Shown: piece after piece, positions 54,205 to 64,000 of the stretch
Layout: the number at the start of each line of letters is the position of its first letter
Position numbering within the stretch: position 1 is the first letter of the stretch
Assembly: GCF_000471905.2 (NCBI RefSeq)
Contig: NW_006498608.1
Coordinates: forward strand, 6,914,160-6,978,159
Reading direction: 5' to 3'
From: Amborella trichopoda
Lineage: Eukaryota; Streptophyta; Magnoliopsida; Amborellales; Amborellaceae
DNA: 64,000 nucleotides
Translations under genes and position numbers: made by a program
The notes under the pieces: generated by a model
Seen by the model: only the letters and a program-made list of their open reading frames with translations
Told to the model about the DNA's origin: nothing
The model's database searches: none

Positions 54205-55435
54205 AATGGCTAAAAATAATTATGATTTCTTTGTAATAAAACTAAAAATCGTATTATATATTTGTATATAATATTAAAAATTACAGTAATACCCCTCCTT
54301 AATATTTAATAATAATTATCTTTATTGATGAGTTTTATTTGGTTAATATAAGTGACATATATTTTAAATTTTAAGTAGCTTATTTTGCATTTACATGTAC
54401 ATTATTATTGAAAAAATTATTCGGATATTAATTTGACGCATTAAAATATTGCAATAAATTGACTTTACTAGGATATCACCATCTCAACAAAATAAAAATC
54501 AAATCAAATCAAATCAAATTCAATAAAGAAAAGGATAGAAGATAAACTTAAAAGAGAATTGTCACCAAGCTCCCACATGCCACTATTTTTACCTCTTTTC
54601 TCAAAAATCAAGAAAAAAATATTGAGGTTACACTTGTCTTTTAAAATTTGAATTGACGTAACTCATTTATTTATTGAAGAGACAGGAAAGAGGTTTCTGT
54701 TTTCTATATTCCCTTTACGGCTAAATTTAAATGGAGCCGAGAGAAAGGCAAACAGAGGTGAGAAAATCAGGAAAAATGGTCAACTCCACCGATACACACC
54801 CCGACACGCCTCATGAGATCTGCCCATCTCTCTCTTATAAGATCATCTTTCTCTCTCTCATTCTATACGTAGTTGTCAAGATCGGACTGGATTGATCAGT
54901 AAATTGGACTGCTAACTTGTGTCTTGCTTAGTCTACTTATACTGAAAATTGGATTTAGTTGTAAGCTAGTTAAAATCAATATTTGATCTAACTAGTTTGA
55001 CTTAGTTTTTAATTGATTAGATGAGCCAAACAAATTTTGGTACCTTTTTTTACATTTTTTATACTCTAAAATATTATATAATTTTTTGCTTTAAAAAATC
55101 CAATTTAATCAATTGAACAAGTATTAGAACCAATTTTTACTAAACTAGACCCCTCACTAATTTGATAGCTAGTCCGATCATTGGCTCTACGTCTTCCTTT
55201 CTCATTTCTGTATTCTATCCCAAGTGAAGGTTCTATCCCTCTATATGTAATCTCTCTTCTCTTTCTCAAGCCAAGGATTTCTCTCCATTGCATCACTCAA
55301 AAGCATGTTAAAGAATTTTCCTGTCTCTCTTTATTGCCTCTCAAGCCAAGGATCTACCTCTCTCTTTAATATTGGTATGGTGTGTTTTAGAATGATGTTT
55401 GACTATATTTAAAACCTCCAAAGGTTACTCATATT
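54205..55435. other. Intergenic, no gene supported
   Basis: AT-rich. AAATCAAATCAAATCAAATC run at about 54498-54520. Around 54890-55180 there is sequence with GATCGGACTGGATTGATCAG and the near-inverse CTAGTCCGATCATTGG, a probable old inverted-repeat element. Confidence 0.4.
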
Positions 55436-55440
55436 AATGA

Positions 55441-56181
55441 AAGAAAAAATCATGTGCAGACACTATTTCCACCCCTTTTCACTATTTTTTTTGCCAAAAT
55501 TACAATGAACACAACTCCCCCCTTTGGACGTTTTTTTTTTTTTTTCCTACATTTACCTGCCCGTCCAACAATGTCAACATTGATAGAGAAGAGCCAATCG
55601 AGAGTGTAATTATTTAGTCTTGCAGGGGTGTACTATCTATTTACTCCCTTGAATAAAGCACATTTTAGGGATACGTTTTAGATCTCAAAGTTTGTGGACA
55701 TAATTGGATCTAAATAAAAAGAATTTCCAAAATAAAATATCTATGTACTAAAAAAAAAGGCTCAAAATTGAAAAGAGACTATTCAATTTTTGAAGGACTT
55801 GCTCTAAGCGTCACAAAAATCAAAAAAAAATATTTAACAAAAAATAATCATCTAATAATTTCTGTATGGTTTCCAAAATTATAGATTAAAAATATCAACG
55901 TAGTTAAGTGTTTTGACTAAGGGAGTAGATGCACAATGTACTCCATGGGAGCATAGTGTATGCTCTATTAAAAAAAATTGAAAACATGTGTGATTTTCCT
56001 GATGTTGTCGTTAGACAGGTGGATAGTTGCAAAAGACAAAAAAAAGTCAAAAAAAAAAAAGAATAACGAAAAAAAGAAGAGGCACTGACAGGGAGGTGCT
56101 CGTAATTTTGGCAAAAAAAAAAATTCCCATACTTTTATTGTAATAGAAGGGTGGAAATAATATCCACACATAAGTTTCTCT
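55441..56181. mobile_element. Element with about 60-bp inverted ends and a nested inner element
   Basis: The left arm (TGTGCAGACACTATTTCCACC, TTTTTTTTGCCAAAATTAC) is the approximate inverse of the right arm (GTAATTTTGGCAAAAAAAA, AGAAGGGTGGAAATAATATCC with ACACATAAG). Inside, GTACTATCTATTTACTCCC with TTGA (about 55630) and TAAGGGAGTAGATGCACAATG with TACTCC (about 55918) form a second inverted pair, so one element seems to sit in another. No coding capacity. Confidence 0.65.
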
Positions 56182-56274
56182 AAATTGTGCGTTAGAAAGT
56201 TGAGTAACTAATAGCTAATCCTCCACATGCAGTCATGAAGACCACAAATCTGTCTGAATACATATATAAAACTC

Positions 56275-56500
56275 TCCTCCTCTCTCCCTGTCAACATATA
56301 CAAAACTTTCCTCCCTCTCTGTCTCTCAAGTCTCAACACGTAAAAAACCTTTCCTCCCTTTCTCTCCAAACAAACACAACTTTCCTCCCTCTCTCAAGAC
56401 ATAAAAAAACTAAGCATCTCTCTCTCTCATACAAAACTTTCTCTCTCATGCTTGACACATGCAAAACTTTCCTTCTCTCTCTAACACATCAACTTCCCCC
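56275..56500. repeat. CT-rich degenerate minisatellite
   Basis: Repeats of the form CTCTCTC(T/A)CA...ACA(T/C)A(A/C)AAAACTTTCCTCC, about 35-45 bp each, six or so copies. The 122-residue frame here (Leu/Ser/Thr-rich) reads this repeat. Confidence 0.6.
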
Positions 56501-56519
56501 TCATTCAACCAGTGTTGGC

Positions 56520-56627
56520 AAACTAAGGCCTGCCCAAATCGGAACTGGGTTGTCAAGCTGGAGCCACGCACTTGGCCGATCCGATTTCGGTTCGGTTTGG
56601 TGATCCGGCCAGGTATTTTAAAAAATT

Positions 56628-56669
<42 letters not shown>

Positions 56670-56760
56670 ATAAAAAATTTGTTTGTAATGTAGTTTTTGA
56701 TGTTTTTTATTATTTTGAAAAAGATTGGAAAGTGTTTTGATCATGAATACTTATTTTTAT
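56520..56760. repeat. Dispersed element, inverse copy of 381-925 type
   Basis: GATCCGGCCAGGTATTTTAA, a (TA)n run (56631-56662), ATTTGTTTGTAATGTAGTTT, GATTGGAAAGTGTTTTGATC and ATGAATACTTATTTTTATA are the reverse-strand counterparts of words at 575-920. Confidence 0.7.
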
Positions 56761-56916
56761 AGTCTATCCAAATTGATTTTTTAAAAATATCCAAATTGAT
56801 TTTTTAAAGTCTATTTTTTCACTCCTTGTTGACTTCATTTGGATATGCTTTATTTAATCGTACTTTAAACATATTTTTCATATTATTTTAATTTTTTTTG
56901 GATTTTTTTATTTTTT

Positions 56917-57308
56917 GGGTGCGGTTTGTATAGAGCTTAGGCTCTAAACTATCAAATTAGAGCCTACCTTCAAATGGTGTCGAGAAATGTGGTCACAATA
57001 CTGGAAACATTTGCGATAGCCTTAAAATATATTTTCATCTTTATTTATAAAGTGTAAAGCTTAAAAATATTGCAGTTTGGCAGATCTATGAAAACTTGAA
57101 AATCTTGGAAATTGACAATCCAAAAATGCGTTATAAAATACAGTATTTTCAAATTTTGAAATTCATTTTTTTCTCATGTCGATATATCTTGATGTCAAGT
57201 TGATCAATTTGAGGATAATTGAGAATCAACACAACCTCTTCCAGTAAAATTATTTAGATAAGCTCGAATTTGATTGTTTAGAGCCTCAGCTCTATGTAAA
57301 CTTTTCCC
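56917..57308 (-). mobile_element. Mutator-like miniature element, 360-390-bp family, copy 3
   Basis: Same orientation as 33045-33437. Starts GGGTGCGGTTTGTATAGAGC and ends CTATGTAAACTTTTCCC. A perfect 9-bp target duplication TTATTTTTT flanks it (56908-56916 and 57309-57317). Confidence 0.92.
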
Positions 57309-57652
57309 TTATTTTTTTTAACGGCCACTTAGGATATGGTCAATTAAGCTGGCCAATTTACTGTTTATTAACCCTTTGGGCGGTTCACTTTTTGGGACGC
57401 TACTGTCACAGCACCCTCTATGTCTATGTCTATGTCTATGGACTTCACTCATTCGACAACTCATTAACTAGTGCCATGTTGGATGTCTCTGGCCAAACCC
57501 CACCCACGTGTAAGAGGAGCAGCACACGTTCATTGTTTCTCTTCAGGATTTATATGCACCTCCTATATTGATGAGCCTTCTCATATTTAAAGACCAATGC
57601 CCAATTTCCGTACTTATATTGTTAATTTTGACTGAGAGAGAGAGCCATATTT

Positions 57653-58036
57653 ATCTGGTGGTGGCAATGGACCCCACGAGACCTGGGACCTGTTGGGTAG
57701 ACCCGACCTGGGGTCCGGATATAGCTTCAAACTTTGGATTCAAAAGGTTGCGTCCAGTTTTTTGAATTAGACTCGAATACTATTTATGTCCGAGCACGGG
57801 TCCAGCCAGATCTTACCCGAATAATATGTGGGTATTCATAAATGTTGTCAACACGTTGGTTTTTTATAAACTTCCAATTATTATGTAAATCAGTAAGAAA
57901 TGTGGGTATATGTAATATGTGGGTATTCATAAATATTGTATAATACTGTAAATGTTATCAATAATAATATAGGTATATGATGGTAAAAAAAAAAAAAGTT
58001 CATAATTGGCAATGGACCTGACCAGTTGCCACCCCA
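57653..58036. repeat. GGTC-rich element with GTGGCAA...TTGCCAC ends
   Basis: TGGTGGCAATGGACCCC at the left is matched by GGACCTGACCAGTTGCCACC at the right. Between are GGACCTGTTGGGTAGACCCG, an internal doubled AATATGTGGGTATTCATAAA and AT-rich sequence. Resembles common plant hAT-type miniature elements with GGTGGCAA ends; no target duplication seen. Confidence 0.5.
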
Positions 58037-58039
58037 TAC

Positions 58040-60360
58040 TGTATCATCAACTTTGAAAACTTAGATGCCTAGAGAGAGAAACACAGTCCTTGATTTGATC
58101 ATCTTGGGTGGCTAGTGGAGCTATCCGAGAAGGGAAATGGCATGGCTTGTGGCGAAACAACTTTTAAGATATGGAAACATGTGTCCTAGTTTGGGATAAG
58201 TGGTACGAAATTTAGAGTTATTTGCATTGGAAAAGGAAAACACATCACTTGGAAGATTCTTCTGATGGAGATCTACTGCATAGTTTGCATCCGCAACTAT
58301 ACAGAAGCTAGTGAACAAAACAAAGATGAAAGGCATCTACAAGTGGAGAGAGAGAGATTGCATCCCTTGAAGAGAAAAAGGAAATTTTTTTTTTTTCCCC
58401 ATGTCGCTAGGAGGAAGGTTGCATGCAATATTCATTTGGCTCTTTCTCTTTCCTCTTTGGTTATTCCTCATCATGTAACATTTCAGACTTTTTGTCAAAA
58501 ATATATTAGATTCATTGGGCAAAAAGAGAGAGATTTTTGTCAAAAAGAGATAAAATTCCCGAATATTGGGCAATTCCATTTCAAGGGCAACGATTTGTGT
58601 GTGAGTGTGTGAAAAAGAGAGACTTTTTGGGCAAACTCATTTCATGCCCAATGATGCGTGTGTGCGAGAGAGAGAAAGAGAAACCTTTTAAGCAATTCCA
58701 TTTAAACTCCAATGATGTGAATCGCAGCGTGACTTTCTAAGCAAATCCATTTCATGTACGGATATTATTGTAGGGTTTTCGGAAATCCCTTGTTTATGGA
58801 ATAGGGAATTTCAAATACTTGGATCCCATTAAAGATCTTGTACACCGTTTGTTAACTGCGAAGTAGATGAATAGAACTATAACTCGAGTGCAAGAAATAA
58901 AACAAACATAAAAATCACATCACAACAACACACAATTTACGTAGTTCACCCGTAGGGCTACATCTAGGGCCTCGACAAGTCGAAATCCACTGTCACAACG
59001 AAGATTACAGTTTTGGGTTACAAGAGATAATATCTATCTTTAAACATCAATAAAAGACTATCATCAATCTTTTTTTCTAAACTCGCTCTCCCGACCTAGC
59101 AACACCGACGATCAATATCTTCTTTCCCACTACAATACCGCTACTAGAAAGATAACCTCGAGAGCAACAGATAGATTTTCTTTCTAAAAATGAAAGTGAA
59201 CCAACCCAAAACTCATGGGAATACATCCACTGTCAAAAGTCATGTCTCTCACTCATCTCCATGTTAGAGATCCATTCCGATAACCCTAAAGGGGTATGGT
59301 ATTATGTCTTCCTTGATTCTCTTTTATAGAGATCAACTTGAGCTTCTTTCTTGCTATCCAAAATACATATTTTTTTTTACCATAATACCTTTAATCTTTT
59401 AATAAAAACAAAGGTATGGTGATTTTGATTATCACCAAACCTAACAATTGTGTGTGTGAGAGAGAGGGGGACTTTTGCGGTAATTTCATTTCAATTTCAA
59501 TGATGCGTGTGATTGTATTTATGTGTGAGAGAGAAAGAGAGATTTTATACGAATCCATTTCAAGTTTAATGATGTATGTGTGTATGTTTGTGCATGTGTG
59601 AGAGAGAGAGAGTGGGGGGCCTCTCCTTTACATGGTAGATGAAAGAGTAGATAGGACAATCATTTCAAGTTAATGAAAGGTGAAAGTTATTGCTCACCAG
59701 CCAATCAGTCTCACATTTTCCTAACATGAAAAGAGCAAAGTGGTAAACAAAATGAAAAATGAAGATGAGCATGTCTTTGTCCACTCAGTCTACAAAGAAC
59801 ACCCATTGTTTAAATGGAAAATATTACTATGGGTGGGACTTCTACATAAATGGTCAAGGGAAAATATGCAATAAGATTATTTCCTTTCCTACAAGAAAGC
59901 CACGATACATCGAGCATTGTCTATCTAATTTCACATAGGACGGTTAGAGGTGATTGTGGCCTTTTTCACCAAAATGGCTTCAATCCACTCTCGTATTTAA
60001 AAAGCCAATGCGCCATGGAATTCAAAAGAAATGTCTTCTTGTGGAAAATTGTGAAGTAGGGCGTGTAATCTTTACCATAAAATGTCACTATCACTCTTAC
60101 CCGTTAGATGTAAAATCGGAGAACTTAAAAAATGCTCCAATCATTTTGAGTTTCAAAAATACTCCTAATTTCACTAAAAAATCATGTATAAGCAAATCCA
60201 TTTTTTCAATGGATAATGTGAAAAATGAATAGTAGATTAAACGATTTATAATTTATTTTGGTCCCTCACCCATCTCGAAAGTCGCTTTAAACCACGGAGA
60301 GTGTTAGGAATGGACATAAAATTTTCCTCTTTATACATGGAAAGCATTTCGTAAAGCCTT
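58040..60360. other. Intergenic, GA-interrupted repeats
   Basis: From about 58500 to 59640 a loose pattern recurs: (GA)n, a short T-rich word, then AATTCCATTTCAA(A/G)...AATGATG(C/T)GTGTG. It appears at 58570, 58635, 58690, 59480, 59550 and is split by unrelated sequence at 58760-59440. No gene recognised. Confidence 0.45.
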
Positions 60361-60368
60361 TATTTTAT

Positions 60369-60603
60369 GGGATTGTCTACTAAGAGGCCATTTATTTTTT
60401 TGCTCATGGATGCTACAATCATTCTTGTCTCTTAAATTTCAAAATGGGTGGTTATAAGAGTGTCATTGAATAAACACAGAGTATCATAAAAAAATTAGTC
60501 GGACTTCATGACTAATCCCAAGCCATCCAATTTAACATCTAATGAGGGGGAATGATTATAACCTTCATGTACAAAAAATAAATGGCCCTTTGTAGACAAT
60601 CCC
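60369..60603. mobile_element. Miniature element, 233-bp family, copy 3
   Basis: Starts GGGATTGTCTACTAAGAGGCC and ends GGCCCTTTGTAGACAATCCC: the best-kept inverted ends of the family. The interior is the reverse complement of the copy at 1261. Flanks TTATTTTAT and GAATTTTGT agree at 6 of 9 positions. Confidence 0.85.
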
Positions 60604-60789
60604 GAATTTTGTACAACCGAACCTCAAATCTTAACAGAACATACGTAGTTCCAGTATGGGAATCCGAACAAATTGATCATCCCAACCGTGACGATCATGG
60701 ATCTGATAAAAGAAAATGAGTTTTAAGTCCTTAAACTAATCTAACTTGCACTGCATATTTTAGACCATCTACTTCCAATGTTTATAAAT

Positions 60790-61174
60790 GGGAAAAAGTT
60801 TATATAAGTATGAGGCTCTAAACAATCAAATTAGGTCACACCTCAAAATATTCATTAGAAGAGGTTGTATCTTCAAATGATCATCTTAACCTCAAGATGC
60901 ATGGAAATAAGAAAAAAAAAAATGGATTTCAAGTTTTGGAAATAATACATCTTGTAATGCATTTTTGGACCGTCAATTTTTAAGATTTTCAAGTTTTCAT
61001 AGATCCGCTCGATCTAATACTATTCTTGAATCTTTAAATTTTATAATTATAGATGAAAATATATTTTAATGCTATCACAAGGATTTTCAGTATTGAAACC
61101 AAATTTCTTGACACTATTTGAAGGTGCGCTTTACTTCGATTGTTTAGAGCCTTGGCTTTATACAAACCACACCC
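60790..61174 (+). mobile_element. Mutator-like miniature element, 360-390-bp family, copy 4
   Basis: Starts GGGAAAAAGTTTATATAAG with TATGAGGCTCTAAACAATCA and ends TTAGAGCCTTGGCTTTATAC with AAACCACACCC. Flanks share TTATAAAT (left preceded by an extra T), fitting a 9-bp duplication with one base lost. Same orientation as 30297-30654. Confidence 0.88.
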
Positions 61175-61342
61175 TTATAAATTTGCCATATGTGCACCAT
61201 TTTTATAGCTTCAATTTTTAGTGTATAAATGAATTTGCAGGCCACAACAAGATTTGTTTCTTACATGATCTGATTTTTCTAGCTATATATTGAAGTGTGG
61301 CCTTACCAAATTTCGTTAAGCTTGGCCTTACCAGAAACCTCG

Positions 61343-61471
61343 TCTTTTATATTTACCAAGGTTTTAAAATTTGGCGATCCACTAATCTTTTATATTTACC
61401 AAGGTTTTAAAATTTGGCGATCTAGTCATCTTTTATATTTACCAAGGTTTTAAAATTTGGCGATCCACTCA
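61343..61471. repeat. 43-bp tandem repeat, three copies
   Basis: TCTTTTATATTTACCAAGG begins at 61343, 61386 and 61429 and continues TTTTAAAATTTGGCGATC; the copies differ only near their ends. Confidence 0.9.
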
Positions 61472-61896
61472 TCTTTATTATTGAAGATCTCAATGCTAAT
61501 ATACACATGAAGCAGTATGTGTGTGGCATTTGTGCCTAATAACATCATTTTTTGAAGATTAGTAAGGCAATTAAGGCATGGAAAAGGTGCCCCAAATAGT
61601 AGTGCATCATTTCGTTTTTTGGGTACTTCAATGGAAAAAGGTCCCCTTCTTAGGAATGAAATTACACATTTGTTATCGTGTTCTTGGAAAAGTAGTACAG
61701 TGTTTGTAGTGCCGAAGGGAAGGAAACCTTTCTGTGACAGTGATTACCTGATTTATGTTCTTTCTCTTTGAATAATTCAAGGTGAAATTTGGGGCTTCAA
61801 ATGTTATAATTTTCGTTAATAGTAGTAGTCTACGCATTTAGAATTGCTTCCCCCATTTGTATGTCGAGTGTTTCACATAATTAAACTCTTTAGAAT

Positions 61897-62122
61897 TATA
61901 TACAATGAGACCATTTACTTTTGATATATGAAAGTCATAATCATCATTGTCTTTTGGAAATGAAATGGAATGGCTGAGGATGTGTCATTGATTGGCACAT
62001 TGTCCAAAAAAAAAAAATTTAAATGTTGTGAGACATTTTAATCTATTGGATTTTATATTCAATAGCTAAAAATGATTGACTTCTTTTATATAAAATGTCA
62101 AAAGTCTCATAATATACAATCC
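61897..62122. mobile_element. Miniature element with TATACAATGAGACC ends
   Basis: TATACAATGAGACCATTTAC with TTTTGATATATGAAAGTCA faces TGACTTCTTTTATATAAAAT with GTCAAAAGTCTCATAATATA; the arms are inverse of each other. A related lone end is at 62348 (TATACAATAAGACCGTTTA). Confidence 0.6.
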
Positions 62123-62639
62123 CAAACTCTTTTTAACATAAATTTTAAATAATACTTTCAGCTTGTTCTTGTGTTTCATACTTGCCCTAAAGACCATGAT
62201 ATCATCAACTCTCTTGTTATTTATCTCAAAATAATCAACTCTCTTGTCAATCTAGCCCTAAACAAGCAGGAGTTGCTAAGGGCAAGCATACATAGATGCT
62301 TATTTGGTCGGAATTTTGATACATTTTAGTTTCTGTATATGAAAAAGTATACAATAAGACCGTTTATTGATCTATAGCATTAAAAAGTCAATATCACCCA
62401 CCCTAACCATTAAATGTAAAATTGGGAGATTGGGGTATATCATTGACCATGCTTGAAATCATGTGGCAGAGGTTTTTTTTTTCCTTTTTCTAAATTTAAT
62501 TTGGAACTAACGAGAATGGAGCTCTATACGTCAGGTTATGGCATCCACCATGACAACTGCCTCTGTTTCGAGTTTGTTGCTACAAGTTTATTAATTATCT
62601 ATATAAAGTTTGAACTTTAAACGTGGTCAATGACACACT

Positions 62640-62760
62640 CCCTACAATAAAAGAGCCCGGGCTTAATTGGTTAGTGCTTGACGATTTGCAACGCTACGTC
62701 CTAAGCTCAATTCCTACCAAGGGTAGGGGCCCTCTCCCCATTGACTCACCCAAAAATAAT
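62640..62760. repeat. SINE-like fragment
   Basis: CCCGGGCTTAATTGGTTAGTG resembles a tRNA-like A-box region and AGCTCAATTCCTACC a weak B box, followed by AAGGGTAGGGGCCC and CCATTGACTCACCCA, shared with 47625-47675. GACACACTCCCTA occurs on both sides (62631 and 62760), a possible target duplication of about 13 bp. Confidence 0.5.
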
Positions 62761-62814
62761 GACACACTCCCTAATGGAATTCTAGGTAACAGTCAAAATC
62801 ATCACAATTCATGT

Positions 62815-62889
62815 TGACCATGCATTGGATTTCATGTTACAATGACTTACGAGATGACCATGCATTGGATTTCATGTTACAATGACTTG
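62815..62889. repeat. 40-bp tandem duplication
   Basis: TGACCATGCATTGGATTTCA begins at 62815 and 62855, each ending GTTACAATGACTT. Confidence 0.9.
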
Positions 62890-63366
62890 GAGATGGACTC
62901 CCTTAATTCTTTAGAAAATCATGCATCATAAAATTGAGAGAAATGCAACTTCAAATGTTCAATTTCAAGACAAATTGGTGTTCCACAACTAGTATTGGCA
63001 TGATCTAATAACATCTAACTTTCTACGGATAATCATGCATATAAAACTTGAGGCTGACTTAAAATGTTAAAAAAAAATTGTTTTTGAGGCTGACATAAGT
63101 AAAGGAGTTGAATTGTTTCTATTTGTATGTATCCTTTAGAGTGCAATAATATTCATACAAGGGTCCCCCTCTCTTTCATTACCATCGAAAATAGATTCAT
63201 TCAAACGCTTTTTACTTGCAATCGATTCTCCAATACAAATGACGACAGCACCATACTCCCCAAAGAAATGACCAATTTAGGAGGATCTTTTTTACATGAA
63301 ATTTTGATATTCACTTCAAAATTATCATATGGGTAATTTTCACAAAAAAAAAAAAGGATTTTAAAT

Positions 63367-63520
63367 AGGGTTGAGAATGTGTCGGATTTGGTCCAGATCC
63401 ACAAGGATCCAGATTTGGATCCAAAAGTATATATGAGATCCGGATCTGAATCCAATCGGATCCAAAATATTCAGATTTGGATCTAGAATCCATCAATTCC
63501 AAAAAATTATTTTGAATATT
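63367..63520. repeat. GGATCC-rich arm with TAGGGTTGAGAA end
   Basis: TAGGGTTGAGAATGTGTCGG then repeated GATCCAGATTTGGATCC words, like 5341-5977. The other end is not found before the window ends. Followed by (TA)n at 63524-63538. Confidence 0.5.
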
Positions 63521-63539
63521 ATTCTATATATATATATAT

Positions 63540-64000
63540 GAAAAACTCTTCCCAACACCTATAGGCGAAAATGAACAGTGATTTCGCCTACCATCATCAT
63601 CATCCAAACTTCATCATACAGTCACAGTTGTCTGGTAATGTTTCATTTTTCATTTTTTTTCTAAAAATCCAAATTACTTGAAATTTGAAGTGTATGCACA
63701 TCTTAGTGAGGCTCACTTAATAAAAACATAATAATAAAAAAAAAAATTACAAAATATAAATTGACCAAAATACTCCCCAAAAATTTTAATAATCTTGAAA
63801 TATTAGGCGTCCATTCTTCTCATCAATGCGCACCTAATAAAAATATTTAAAAAATAATTCAAAAAAAATAAATTGACCAAAATACTCCCGAAACATTTCA
63901 GAAGTATTTTGGTCAATTTATTTATTACAAATTATTATTTTTGATATATTTATTAGATTCTTCTTTTTTTGAAGAATGCACACCTAAAACTTCAAGCTAT
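63540..64000. other. Intergenic, AT-rich with local inverted repeat
   Basis: AATAAATTGACCAAAATACTCCC (about 63868-63890) faces TTCAGAAGTATTTTGGTCAATTTATTTATT (about 63897-63926), a short hairpin; a direct copy of the first half lies at 63757-63778. No gene seen. Confidence 0.45.

Noticed and set aside
56459-56740. 93-residue frame over a (TA)n tract
   Set aside because: IYIYIY stretch is a microsatellite translation.
61343-61471. CRISPR-like spacing of repeats
   Set aside because: The 43-bp units are directly contiguous with no spacers, and the genome is a plant's.
62655-62725. tRNA gene
   Set aside because: A- and B-box-like words are weak and no cloverleaf could be drawn; better read as a SINE fragment.

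Overview
This is nuclear DNA from a flowering plant. It is AT-rich, its genes are sparse with plant GT-AG introns, and it holds Ty1/copia retrotransposons, many short inverted-repeat elements and a fragment of plastid DNA. The species cannot be fixed from the window. A 20-base run of N (19076-19095) marks an assembly gap.

Four genes look intact. (1) 3518-4375, minus: a single-exon FANTASTIC FOUR (FAF)-like protein. (2) 17640-25765, plus: elongation factor 1B gamma, with an intron in the 5' leader, a 5.2 kb intron after codon three, and seven coding exons giving 423 residues. (3) 30924-31595, minus: a single-exon DMP (DUF679) membrane protein. (4) 49233-51012, minus: a MATE/DETOXIFICATION transporter for which I infer two exons and 554 residues. 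A broken PPR gene lies at 16083-16750. The genes do unrelated jobs (meristem or growth regulation, translation, membrane remodelling, efflux) and do not form a pathway or cluster.

Layout: 1-3500 is repeats and short inverted-repeat elements. 3.5-4.5 kb is the FAF-like gene. 4.6-8.8 kb is repeats. 8.87-13.90 kb is a nearly full-length, dead copia element with both LTRs and a nested solo LTR. 14.1-14.5 kb is a TGCAC-rich tandem array. 16.1-16.75 kb is the PPR remnant. 17.6-26.3 kb is the EF1B-gamma locus with a duplicated 3' end. 27.6-30.7 kb is miniature elements. 30.9-31.6 kb is the DMP gene. 34.1-39.4 kb is a second, truncated copia element split by a minus-strand LTR-like insert. 40-48.8 kb is repeats. 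48.9-51.4 kb is the MATE gene between GA-rich arrays. 51.95-54.2 kb is a plastid atpB fragment split by a hAT-like element. 54.2-64 kb is again miniature elements.

I see no new defence, biosynthetic or mobile system. The most informative material is in the non-coding part: two families of miniature elements with readable 9-bp target-site duplications (four and three copies), the split plastid insert, and at least a dozen very local tandem duplications of 40-190 bp, some identical between copies. All alignments were made by eye; no database search was possible.
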